From: Chaenocephalus aceratus
Lineage: Eukaryota > Chordata > Actinopteri > Perciformes > Channichthyidae
NCBI GenBank assembly: GCA_023974075.1
Contig: JAMFTG010000071.1
Span: 186,001 to 250,000 of the forward strand
DNA length: 64,000 nt
Reading direction: 5' to 3'
Shown: positions 34,234 through 44,767 of the stretch, piece after piece
How positions within the stretch are numbered: position 1 is the stretch's first letter
How the letters are laid out: every line of letters starts with the position of its first letter
Program-made: the position numbers and the translations under genes
Notes under the pieces: generated by a model
Told to the model about the DNA's origin: nothing
The model's input: only the letters and a program-made list of their open reading frames with translations
Database searches by the model: none

Positions 34234-34560
34234 GGTACAAACTGTATTTTTTTTATTTTATTTTTATTTATCCTTTATTTATCCAGGAATGTCCCATTGA
34301 GATACAAGATCTCTTCTTCCAGGGAGTCCTGACCAACACGGCACACAACAAGTTTCAACATAAAACAAAGGCATTAAACAAAAAAAACATACAATTCAAA
34401 TATAAATACAGAAGGCCATTTGTGCAGTGGCAAGAAGCATACTCACATCAGCAATAGCATCAGGTAAAACAGTTACATGTTTCATGAAGGGCTAATCGTA
34501 GCATACCTTTAAAAGCATTTACAGTAGGAAGTGCCTCGAGACAAATTTCCCTTTGTCCCG
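34234..34560 (-). mobile_element. LINE 3-prime end inserted in Pao gag
   Basis: Minus-strand retroposon. Its A/T-rich tail is at the left (TTTATTTTATTTTTATTTA) and the body contains GATACAAGATCTCTTCTTCC. The same 3-prime end forms the 85-bp insertion at 42,497 in copy B. Boundaries are approximate; a short ACTG may be the target duplication. Confidence 0.65.
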
Positions 34561-34561
34561 T

Positions 34562-35410
34562 TTAAAAATATGACTGCATGACATTGGATAATATAGAACA
34601 ATTAGCTGATCCCCAGGGGGCTGCTAACACTTTCATTTTTGCAATGGTGGCAGCAATGTTTCCTTCTAATTCCATTTGCTCCTTTTTCCTCCTCAATTCC
34701 TGTTCCTGTGCTTCCAGGACATGTTTGTCCTTTAGGAGTTTTCGGAGTACTTTCATGGCTGCCACTTCGGCCTCAGCTTTTATGTGTGCAGATGCGGTGC
34801 TGGAAACCTTTGATCTTGTGCTTTGGCTGCTTTTTCTGCTACCAATGTTTGATATGCTGTCAACAGGTTGTATATCATCTTGTGTGCATGCTGTAGCCTT
34901 CATGTTTGACGGGGGAAAGAGAACGTCCTGCTGAGCCTCAGTGTGTTCGAATTGCTCTTTTACATCGGCGGGTGCCTTGTCTGGTAGAATGAGAGGAATA
35001 TCTGTGTTTGCAGTGATTGGTTCATTGACAGTCACGTGACCTGTTTGCAGAAAGGGCCTCCTCCCTGTTTCCAAGAGCCATTGTTGAACATCCTCCATAA
35101 AATCATTGTTATGTTTTGTTATTTGTTGGAACCAGTTATTTTGTATTTCCAGGACGTCTTCGGAAAGCAACATAATAACTGATTCATGTGCTGTTTTTGC
35201 ATTTTCATATTGATGAATTAATTTGTCTAGTTTGAGTTTAACATCCTTTGCATTTTCATCATTTTTCATTAGATGTTTGATTTCCTGTGTGCGTCCTTTA
35301 ATCTTCTGCACGTTTGACTGACATTCTTTTTGTAGTTGTTCGATTTTGCAAGCCAAGGCTTTACTAGTAAGCTTGACAGCCATTTTTTCCCCTTTCACCG
35401 TTTGTGTCAC
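34562..35410 (-). pseudogene. Pao gag, N-terminal coiled-coil part
   Basis: A minus-strand frame of about 280 codons. Its first 100 residues and its C-terminal third (EAQEQELRRKKEQMELEG region) are rich in Lys/Glu/Gln heptads and likely coiled coil, with a Ser-rich linker between. This composition and position fit the N-terminal portion of vertebrate Pao gag. The frame itself is intact, but the element continues only after the LINE insertion at its left. The last residues before 34,580 may derive from the insertion. Confidence 0.7.
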
Positions 35411-35714
35411 TCATATTTGATGCAATATGTGTGGTGCCTTAGCATTTCAAGTAACACAACAGTGTTCACTGGTATGTAACTTATGGTATGTTCCGCTGCT
35501 CACGGCATAATAAACAGCCAAAGTCCCCAATGGACAAACGGTCACGCTTCCCAAACTGTGTCCAGCAAAAATACACAAGAAAGGAAATAATTGTGCCTAC
35601 CGTTTTTAGCTTGTTGTGCGCTTCAGTCAATGAGTGTCCATAAGTGAGTCCTCGTGGCTACTCCAATCCATATCAGGGAAAACTATCCGAAGGTTCCAAA
35701 GGTAGGCTACAAAA
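35411..35714 (-). other. Pao leader region
   Basis: Noncoding stretch between the candidate LTR and gag. I could not identify a convincing primer-binding site. Confidence 0.5.
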
Positions 35715-36173
35715 TGTTAAGTCCGTTATCCGAAGCATCCAAGCGATCCGTAAGCTTAGGAAACCAGCCGGTCCATCCAGTTCGGTCTCTGATGGGAATC
35801 ACCGGCGTTTTTTCTGTTGACTTAATGTGGCGGCTCAATACCCAGTTACATTTGAGTCGCCGAGAGGCTAAACTCGGCTTTAAACTGTGACGCGTTTTCG
35901 AAAAGAAAGTCCATGTTGAAGCAATATAGTTGTAAGGATATTTAATAAACAAAATCAAAACATAGTAACTATGGACAAAAACGGTCAACAGAAAAAATGA
36001 CAGCACAAGCTCACCCTCTGTCATGTGCAATCGACATCAAACAGGTGACTTATAAACCAAACCACACCCATGTGACAATTACCGGAGGTGCTCAACAAGC
36101 AAATAAAGGTGACGTAAATAATAATGATAATACAAATAACGAACTTGATCTAAGTAGTGTTATGGCACCTACA
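35715..36173 (-). repeat. candidate Pao 5-prime LTR
   Basis: A 459-bp segment that starts TGTTAAG and ends CCTACA on the plus strand (TG and CA ends on both strands). Its right end coincides exactly with the point where homology to copy C resumes. No second copy was found at 9,800-9,990, so the assignment rests on position and ends only. Confidence 0.5.
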
Positions 36174-38940
36174 GGTGGGATCAGTTTATTTGAAGAAAAA
36201 TAGGTCCAAACTAATAGGGTTTTTACCTTCTTTCGTTACAACATTATAATCATATTAAAACTATCATGCTGTGATCATGTTCAAATATGAAACTTTAATT
36301 CACAGTTTTACATTTATTACCATATTTTTTTAACTTTAACTGCCCAATTCAGTTGTGACATTTAAAATCTCCCGATAGAATTTATAAGCATTTCCTCATA
36401 AAAGACCGGTGATAATAAAAATCACATCCAAACTTTCATTTTAACCCAATCAATTCACATCAATTTCATTCCTTTTTTCCGACACAAACGGCGGGAATAA
36501 CATTCAAAAACCCATACCTATCCGCATGAATTCGGAGGAAGATTCCTCACAGGTGGCGGGCCTAATATTCACACACGTTTTTCCGACACAGATAGCGGGA
36601 ATAACATTCAAAACCCCATTCCTATCCGCATGAATTCGGAGGAAGATCCTCACAGGTGGCGTGCCTAATATTCACAAACACATCACCCATCAAATCATTC
36701 CACTCAGTTCACAAAGAAATTCACTTAGCATTCAACCAAGAAATGTGAGAGATATTTACCAAGTCTGAGAGAACCTTACCGAGAGCTATTAACCCAGCTC
36801 TGAGGGCCAGAGCTTACATAGAGAGAGCATACCAGGGGAACCCCCCCTCTCTCTCGCTCTCCCCCAAAAAGAAAGTTCCTCCCCATCTGCCAGTGTCTTT
36901 ATGCTCGAAAACAGGATAGACAAACCTAAGACACCTCCACCATATCCATATTTGTGGAAACTGGGCATGGCCTCTGATGTACAGGACTGGACATGACCAG
37001 ACATATTCTATTGGCTATGGCATAAGACACACCTTCCCATGTTTGTGTAAAAAGTCCTGCAGGACTTGCAAAATATTATTCTCGGCTATGACATAACCAC
37101 CTTTTTGGGACCTCAATGTATTTCTCCTTAAGTCCGGAGCCCCCCTCCCTGTGTACTGCTGTGAGAGGAGAGGGGAGAAACTGCCTTCTCCCTTATCAGT
37201 GACACCCATAAATCATTATAGGCCTTACACTCAACTTAACAAACCACTTGTGTTTTGTTTATACTGTAAATATAGAAAAACCTAAAATATGAAGCATTTT
37301 CATTGTGGATTATACAAGAATATAATTGATTATATTTGATTATAACTAACTGTCGTTTTAATTATTCAACCTGATATGGAGATCTCAACACCCTCCTTTT
37401 AAAATGCAAAGTTATCAAAACAGCAACAAATAAAATTGTAAGCATACATACATATTCAAAAACCATCAAGAATCATTCTCATTATGGGTTTATACAAGAA
37501 TATGATTGATCATATTTGATTTATAATTAACTTTCGTTTTAAGTATTCACTTGATATGGAGATCTCAACACTGGGTAGAGTTATAATTCCTCCACCTCGT
37601 CCTAGGTAGAGATATAATCCCTCCATCTGGTCCTAGGTCTGCCCTCGGTCTCCTCCCAGCTGGACGTGCCTGGAACAACTAGGGCAGGAGTCACCAACTA
37701 CATTTGTCCAAGGGCTAAAATTAATCCAAGAGACACTTTCGGGGGCCAGAGATGTTTATATATATATAATTGATTAAAATGTTCACTTTATTGAAAAAAT
37801 AATCTTTTTTTTGTAAACCTGTATCCGTGGTAATAAAACTGAAAGCAGTCCTGATTGGTGGGAAACGGTTGCAGGATATAAGAACATGTTTTGCCAGGCA
37901 CACATATCTTAAATGATGTATTTGCTTCCATTTCCCCACATAAACATAACAGTCTGCAATGAAACAAGAAGCGTCTAAATGAGCCCTGAGCGAAAAAATG
38001 CTAACAAACTTAGCACAGAGCTCACGGTAGAAATACTTTATTACTTATCGGATCTGCACAAACAATATATCAGCTAGCAAGCTGAGATTCCACAGATTCT
38101 ATAAGTATAAGTATCATCACTGTGCGATCAAAACTCGCCAGGGGAAGCAAACCCAGACATCACACCATGTAGTTTAACTGAAGAAAAACAGGAGAAATGT
38201 CTGACCTTTTGCTGTTTCTGATCAAAAGTTCTGTTCAATGGCATTAAAAGGAGAAAAACGCTGCTGAAGGTTACTCCATAGGTTAATCCAATGTCTCTGT
38301 GTCACTTTGAAATGATTACTGCTAATCCATCTTTATATTTACATCAATAACGGAGATTTCATATTAGCTGCTACCAGAATGTATGACAGCTTCCGGTTTA
38401 GGGCATTCTGGCTAGGAATCACTCATTCACCAATGGGTAATGTTTAGATGGATTTTTAGGAACTTCCCCTCGATTCTATTGGCTCTAACGGTTCAAAAGA
38501 GATGTTAATCATCAAAATCGACCGAGGGTAGCCAGAGATCCACCCAAATGACCCCAGAAGAGGTTTTTTTTCTAAACCTCTCTAAAAAGGTAAAATGTCA
38601 CTTGTTTTGCATCAATCTTGATACAGGGTACTTATTATATGTTATAGTTTGGATTCCTACAGTTTATAGTCTCCGATCCCATCATTCAAGGGTGGTTTTC
38701 ACTATAAATAATGTTTTTTTTTTTTAAAGGACACTAAGATTTACATTTCTTTACTATGTTCAATCTGAATTTACTTTAAAATGAAAAAAAATCTATATTT
38801 TCTACTTCCAACTCACAGGTTTATCATTGCTTTGAGGAAAAAGATTATTAAATTACCCCTTTTAGAAGTGAAGATATTGTCATTTGTTCTGGAAATGTCA
38901 TTTTCGAGCTCAGGCTCAGGGCTTAACAAGTTAAAGTGTT
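36174..38940. other. left part of duplication copy B
   Basis: Collinear with 57,079-59,911 and nearly identical to it. No gene was found. It contains a doubled roughly 115-bp unit (36,475-36,660, with GCATGAATTCGGAGGAAG), a doubled roughly 175-bp unit (37,300-37,570, with CTTGATATGGAGATCTCAAC), two to three 31-bp minisatellite units (37,567-37,650), and, next to the LINE, a roughly 190-bp segment repeated at 42,245-42,450. Confidence 0.65.
37567..37650 (+). repeat. 31-bp minisatellite, about 2.5 copies
   Basis: Same unit as at 9,717 and 56,369. The copy C counterpart at 58,487-58,611 has about four units, so copy number changed after the duplication. Confidence 0.9.
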
Positions 38941-39576
38941 AACCCACACAAGGCTCCTGGACCTGATGAGATCCTTGGTCGTGTTCTCAGGGTGTGTGCA
39001 GTCCAGCTGGCAGAGGTGTTCATAGACATTTTCAACAGGTCCCTGCTGACGTCTGTAGTCCCCACATGCTTCAAACTCTCCACCATCGTTCCTGTCCCCA
39101 AAAAGTGAAAGATCACCAGCCTCAATGACTACCGCCCAGTAGCACTCACCTCCATCATTATGAAGTTCTTTTAGCGGTTAGTCAAAACCTTCTCCATCTC
39201 CTCCTCCACTTCTCTGGACCCCCTGCAGTTTGCCTACAGAGCAAAGAGGTCCACAGACGAGGCCATAGCCCTCACCATCCACACTGCCCTCTCACACCTG
39301 GACCAGAGGAACACATATGTGAGAATGCTGTTCATTGATTACAGTTCAGCTTTCAACACCATTGTGCCCTCCAAGCTGGTCATCAAGCTCTGAGACCTCA
39401 GGCTCAACAGCGCCCTCTGTGACTGGATCCTGAACTTCCTGATGGGCAGACCCCAGGCAGTGCGGTTGGGAAACATCACATCCTCCACCCTGATCCTCAC
39501 ACCGGAGCCCCTCAGCCCTCTCCTCTACTCCCTGTTCACTCACGACTGCGTGGCCACACACAGCTCCAACACAATC

Positions 39577-39782
39577 GGCAGCTGTGGCTCAGTGGATAGA
39601 GTGCTGGACTTTGAATCTGGGGATAGCAAGTTCGAGTCCCACTGCAGTCAGCATGTCGTGTCGTTGTGTCCCTGGGCAAGACAGTTCACCCCAAATGGCT
39701 ACTGTGGGGATTGTCCACAGTACTGAATGTATGTAAGTTGCTTTGGATGAAAGCCTCTAACAAATGACATTTAATGTCAATG
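39577..39782 (+). mobile_element. tRNA-derived SINE inside the LINE (copy B)
   Basis: Same insertion as at 73-265, with box A, box B and the AAATGACATTTAATGTC tail. Confidence 0.85.
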
Positions 39783-40096
39783 TGAAGTTTGCTGACGACA
39801 CGACCGTCATCGGCCAGATACCCTACGCTGACGAGACGGCGTACAGAGAGGAGGTCGAAAACCTGACATCTTGGTGCCAGGATAACAACCTCCATCTCAA
39901 CGTCAGCAAAACAAAGGAGCTGATTGTGGACTACAGGAAGCAGCAGAGAGAGGGACACGCCCCTATCGCCATCAATTGGACTACGGTGCAGAGAGTCAGC
40001 AGCTTCAGGGTCCTCAGTGTCCACATCACTGAGGACCTGACATGGACTCTTCACTGAGGACGTAACATGGACTCTTCACACAAACACCATCACCTG

Positions 40097-40657
40097 ACCT
40101 TCTACAGGTGCACCATAGAGAGGATCCTGATCTTCAACAGGTGCACCATAGAGAGGATCCTGACCTTCTACAGGTGCACCGTAGAGAGGATCCTGACCTT
40201 CTACGGGTGCACCATAGAGAGGACACTGACCTTCTACGGGTGCACCATAGAGAGGATCCTGACCTTCTACAGGTGCACCATAGAGAGGATACTGACCTTT
40301 TACAGGTGCACCATAGAGAGGATCCTGACCTTCTACAGGTGCACCATAGAGAGGATCCTGACCTTCTACAGGTGCTCCATAGAGAGGATCCTGACCTTCT
40401 ACAGGTGCACCATAGAGAGGATCCTGACCTTCTACAGGTGCACCATAGAGAGGATCCTGACCTTTTACAGCTGCACCATAGAGAGGATCCTGACCTTCTA
40501 CAGGTGCACCATAGAGAGGATCCTGACCTTCTACAGGTGCACCATAGAGAGGACACTGACCTTTTACAGGTGCACCATAGAGAGGATCCTGACCTTCTAC
40601 ACCTGCACCATAGAGAGGATCCTGACCTTCTACAGCTGCACCATAGAGAGCATCCTG
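40097..40657 (+). repeat. 33-bp tandem array in the LINE (copy B), 17 units
   Basis: Exactly 17 units by my count. All keep the frame, so a 268-codon ORF spans 40,067-40,873 and other frames are open too. The openness follows from a repeat length divisible by three and is not evidence of a protein. Confidence 0.93.
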
Positions 40658-41375
40658 ACAGGCTGCATCAAGGCCTGGTACGGCAGCTGCACCACCCTCA
40701 ATCGTAAGGCTTTACAGAGGGTGGTGAAAACTGCACAGAACATCACCAGGACGGAGCTGCCATCCATGGAGGACCTTTACTCCCAGCGGCTCAGGAAGAA
40801 AGCCCTCAGGATTATAAAAGACCCCCATCACCCCAGCCACAAACGGTTCTCTAAATATCATACCAACCAATAACTTTACACAAACACTATTTCACTTTTT
40901 GTACTATTTTTCTTTTTGTATTTTCTATTCACTTGCACTATATTTTTCTGTTTATCTGTTTTATTGTGTTGCACTGTTGGAGGAGCCTGTGACCTAAGAT
41001 GTTCATCGTCATAACTGCACTGTAGCTATGTTCGTATGACCAATAAAAGCCTTGAACCTTGAACCTTGTCTACATTGTAAGTGATCTACTCTTTAGGAGG
41101 AGATTGTAAAAGTTCTCCGGATCCTTTTACGGACTTAAGGTCTTCTGAGTCAATCATTGAAGAGATCCGGATTATACGAGTCCTCTGAGTCATATGAGTC
41201 ACCAAGAGCGTAGAAATCCTACTGGTCAAACAGGAGCATATAGTCTACAACTTCAAATCAATTCAAAGTTTAGAGATACTAGTGAAGGCGGCAGTCCACT
41301 GTTTGTGTATTTGTAATTTTGAATTTGTCACTTGAGATTTGCATTTCACGAGCATATTAAACTAACGTTACATTA

Positions 41376-41673
41376 ACGAGGGGTTACGTATTGTAACCCT
41401 GGGCATATAAGCACAGGCGGAGCCCTCTACTGGACTCTATGGGTACTACTCTCTATCATGTCGTGCGTGCATTCACCTACTGAGTTACGTAAACGTTGCC
41501 GGCCAATCGGGGCGAGCCTACCTTAATGCGCGTGCAGGCCTACAGTACCCTGCCCTCCGACCGTCATCCTACACCCTCTTCAGCGAGAGGCATAGGAAAG
41601 ACAATGCCCCCAGGTAGAGGGCTCCGCCTGTGCTTATACTGAATGCCCAAGGTTACAATACGTAACCCCTCGT
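41376..41673. mobile_element. MITE with long inverted repeats (copy B)
   Basis: 298 bp, flanked by TA on both sides. It has the same ACGAGGGGTTACG ends as copies A and C. Confidence 0.85.
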
Positions 41674-41679
41674 TATATC

Positions 41680-42198
41680 TCACACAGCCCCGATGTATAA
41701 ACGCCCTGTTGTCCAACAACATCGACCCATCACACTGTCCCTGACCGGCTTTTGGCTAACATCCACCGGATCCCCACTTCCTCCCATTTGGTTGTAACCG
41801 TGGAGAAGTCGGGGCCGCAGCTTGGATAAGGCACACTCACACACGCTTACCTCGTGTAGAGTGTGCATGGAAAAACAGTGCGGAGACTCTATATGGAGCC
41901 AACTGCGCATCATATACCCCAGGTTAGGGAGAGTCCTGTATGGGGCTGATTGCACACGCCGTAGAACCCCTGACGAAGGCGGTTTACCGGCCTCGATGGC
42001 AATGGCGGGGGGAGTGGTAGGCCTACACGCACTTCCGCCATAGTCATCACCGCAGGGGAAGTCTTGACGCGCAGACCTGCGTGGCAGACCCTCCGGGGCG
42101 CCGGACCCGGAAGCACCAGACAACGAGGCGTCCTCGTAGTCTTCCTCCTCGATTAATGGGGCCGCCCGACCCACCGGAATGGCGAACACGAATGGCAC
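41680..42198 (-). CDS. unrecognised GC-rich ORF, 172 codons (copy B)
   Basis: I do not recognise this protein. The minus-strand frame begins right after a TAG and stays open to TGA at 41680. Its N-terminal half is acidic then Gly/Ser/Pro-rich (EEEDYEDASLSGASGSG), and the C-terminal half is Cys/His-containing. Copy C keeps it open with almost no change, while copy A is broken by indels. It starts 7 bp from the MITE, so it might be the exon of an older transposon or just GC-rich DNA. No membrane segment or known motif was seen. Expression is unproven. Confidence 0.35.
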   Translation of the reverse strand: MPFVFAIPVGRAAPLIEEEDYEDASLSGASGSGAPEGLPRRSARQDFPCGDDYGGSACRPTTPPAIAIEAGKPPSSGVLRRVQSAPYRTLPNLGYMMRSWLHIESPHCFSMHTLHEVSVCECALSKLRPRLLHGYNQMGGSGDPVDVSQKPVRDSVMGRCCWTTGRLYIGAV

Positions 42199-43810
42199 CT
42201 CCCCCGCGACATCCTGTTCCTCCGGACACTATAATTTACAAATGTTTACTATGTTCAATCTGAATTTTCTTTAAAATAAAAAACATCTATATTGATTCTG
42301 AATTTTCTACATCCAACTCACAGGTTTATTAATACTTTGAGAGAAAATAATATGAACGTTCCCCGTTTAGAAGTGTAGTTATGGTCATTGTTCTGGAAAT
42401 GTCCTTTTCGAGCCTGAGACCTGAAAAACAGGCTCAGGGCTTAACAGGTTAACAGGTTATTGAGGTTTTTACCAAGTTCCAACTCACTGCAAGTCAGGTC
42501 AGGACTCCCTGGAAGAAGAGATCTTGTATCTCATGGGACATTCCTGGATAAATAAAGGATAAATAAAAATAAAAAAATAAAAAGTCATACACCAATATTC
42601 ATTACAAAATATGACCTTTCACATCTCAGTTAATACTCCCCCACTAGAGAATGTGTTGGGGTTAGGATTACAAGGGCTGAAAATATCCCCCAAATGTATG
42701 ATGATTGTATGAATTGTTGGTGAGTTTTGAACCTGTCTTTTTGTGCCCCACCTTCTGTGAAGACGTTTTAATTACAACTTCTTACAAAACCGATGTGTCC
42801 CAGCACTTTCTTGCTCTGGTCTTATTACCATATTTAATATATGTGATAAGACAGTTATTGTTCCAGGGACTCAACCGACATCAGCCTGGCAATGCGTCAA
42901 AGCCACCTAACGTTACCTTTTAGCTCATTACAACACAACACACATTACAGCTCAGCGTCTTTCTATCTGCTGAGTTTCCATATCTACATGTGGAGAGAGG
43001 ACATCTGTTTGCAGGATGTGATGTAGGCTTTGGACAACAGTGAAGGATCCTGGGTAATTAAGTCCCATGACACATTTGCCATGACGTGACATCCAACAAT
43101 CCATTGTTGAAATGACTCTACAGAAACAACATTTTTATGAGTTTGCTTTGTCGATTGCTTTCACAACGTCAAGAGTGGGAATTTTTTATTATCATTTTAA
43201 ACTTTATGGATCCAGTTTGAATTGAGCGTATAAGGGATGAGATAACTGAATCAATAAAGGTTGCTAGTGCTTTGCTGGTGACATTGCTCTTTAAAAAAAA
43301 AAGATGTATGAGTATGGGCCGTTATCATGATGTATGAATACAGACATTTTAAGATACCTTCACCGCAATATAAAATAGATACTACAAAGATGAATTGTGC
43401 TACAAGATTGTTTATTTTTCCTTGTTAATTTTGGTTACACCAAATACCAAAAGTCCAGAAACATCACCCCCCCACAAAGTGCTTTATAACATGATGCTTG
43501 TTCACACTGCACAGTTCACACTACAGAGGACTATCCACATGCTATGTTATAGAGACATCATTAAATGTACTATCAATCCCTACATTTAGTTTTAAATGTA
43601 TACAAAGGCAATATATTAATATAGGTTCATATATTCACTGTGTTTACATTAAGGTGACATTTGTCTGTGTATTCATGAATATTGGAATACATGTGTATAT
43701 ATAATAAATACTACAAACACTATGAACATAATACACATGTTTCACATTTAATTAAAATGTTTTAGTTAGCACATTTCAAAACAAGATATTAAGATCCATT
43801 CACTGACACT
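42199..43810. other. intergenic DNA downstream of the copy B OR gene
   Basis: Matches 4,075-5,554 in copy A. A short frame at 42,705-42,923 is present in all three copies but lacks any protein-like feature. No gene is called. Confidence 0.55.
42497..42581 (+). mobile_element. 85-bp truncated retroposon, copy B only
   Basis: Flanked by AAGTCA (42491-42496 and 42582-42587). The body contains GGAAGAAGAGATCTTGTATC and it ends in an AAATAAA-rich tail. Copies A (4,328) and C (63,438) have the empty site. It is the same 3-prime end as the LINE piece at 34,234-34,560. Confidence 0.9.
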
Positions 43811-44767
43811 TCAGTTATTAGTCCTACCAGCCAACAGTTTATAACGGAGCACATGTTTACATATGTTTCGTAGTTTGGACATTTGCAGTCCGTACATGAC
43901 AGGGTTCATTAGTGGCTGTATGATGAGAAAATACAGTGACAGAATAATACGCAGCACACTGGGAACACCGCTCATATCAAATCTACTCTGAAGTACTTCA
44001 AAGCAGCCGCCAAAAGAGAAGTTGAACAGCGAAACAAGTTGAGGTGTGCAGGTACTGAGAGCTTTCTGTCTGGTCTGTTTGGAGCCAGAGAAACACACAC
44101 TGAGGATCCTCATGTACGAGAAGAGGATTGGAAACAAAGGGACAATAATAGTTAAAGCAATGCTAAAAAGTCCATAAATGTTGTTCACCTGAGTGTCAGA
44201 ACATGCCAACTTCACAACAGCATAGTTACTACAATACAAACCATTTATTATGTTTCCACACAGTGTCAAACGGATGCTTAAAGATAACGTTGTCGTGAAC
44301 TTCACAAAAGAGTACAACCAAGGCAGAATAATGAAGATAACTGCTTTGTTAGAACTCATACGTGTGTTATATTGCAGAGGATAACAGATAGCAAGATATC
44401 TATCATAAGACATGACGGTTAAATTGTAAAACTCTATACCTCCATATGTGTACAAGCAGAAAATCTGCAGGAAGCAGAGCGGAGCAGAGACAGTGTGGAT
44501 GTCAGAGAGGATCTGAACCAGAAGGAATGGAAACAACCCTGTACTACCATACAGTTCATTTACAAACAGGCTGCACAGAAAAAGGTACATAGGTTCATGT
44601 AAGCTCCTGTTCACACAGATAACCACAATCAGAGACGTGTTGGCAACAACAATCACAATGTACAACATGGCAGTTATCGTGAAACACAAGTACCTCAAAT
44701 ATCCAATATGCAAATAAGCTCCAAGAATGAAATAGGATACAGTTAGTGAAGTTGAATTGGAAATCAT
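43811..44767 (-). CDS. olfactory receptor, intact, intronless (copy B)
   Basis: A 318-codon single-exon odorant receptor, paralogue of the gene at 5,555-6,511. It has the same N-terminal NST site, seven hydrophobic segments, MSYDRYLAIC after TM3, the TM6 KALSTCTPQ region and NPVMY in TM7. I count 30 nucleotide differences from copy A, 21 of them changing 20 residues, many in TM1, TM4/extracellular loop 2 and TM5. An ATG 36 bases further upstream is open here but not in copy A, so the shared MISNST start is preferred. A third copy is expected just beyond the right edge. Confidence 0.93.
   Translation of the reverse strand: MISNSTSLTVSYFILGAYLHIGYLRYLCFTITAMLYIVIVVANTSLIVVICVNRSLHEPMYLFLCSLFVNELYGSTGLFPFLLVQILSDIHTVSAPLCFLQIFCLYTYGGIEFYNLTVMSYDRYLAICYPLQYNTRMSSNKAVIFIILPWLYSFVKFTTTLSLSIRLTLCGNIINGLYCSNYAVVKLACSDTQVNNIYGLFSIALTIIVPLFPILFSYMRILSVCFSGSKQTRQKALSTCTPQLVSLFNFSFGGCFEVLQSRFDMSGVPSVLRIILSLYFLIIQPLMNPVMYGLQMSKLRNICKHVLRYKLLAGRTNN

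Larger units (their letters stand above)
9800..36173 (-). mobile_element. BEL/Pao LTR retrotransposon split by nested insertions
   Basis: One minus-strand element whose parts are, from right to left: a candidate 5-prime LTR (35,715-36,173), gag, protease, reverse transcriptase, RNase H, integrase and a C-terminal tail ending at 9,992. Copies B and C show the site without it: the 31-bp minisatellite runs straight into GGTGGGATCAG at 57,079. I see no matching 3-prime LTR at 9,800-9,990, so the left end is probably truncated. Insertions within it are an ERV, a solo LTR, a 7-kb satellite block and a LINE end. Removing each restores continuous coding sequence across the joint. Multiple in-frame stops make it inactive. 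Confidence 0.85.
38941..41066 (+). mobile_element. L2-clade LINE, degenerate (copy B)
   Basis: Reverse-transcriptase region starting at the NPHKAPGPD motif, through [23 protein letters not shown] and FIDYSSAFN, then a SINE, the FADDTTV box, the 33-bp array, the C-terminal region and the 3-prime UTR ending in CTTGAACC repeats. In-frame stops occur at about 39,107, 39,172 and 39,391. The endonuclease and N-terminal part are missing. Compared with copy C it keeps 24 bp near 39,430 that C has lost. Confidence 0.87.

Noticed and set aside
39577..39650. Functional tRNA gene
   Set aside because: Box A and B are present, but the sequence is followed by a SINE body and lies inside a LINE; stem pairing is imperfect.
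40067..40873. 268-codon ORF (and similar at 61,014) as a gene
   Set aside because: It is the LINE with a 33-bp array; all frames are open because the unit is a multiple of three and lacks stops.
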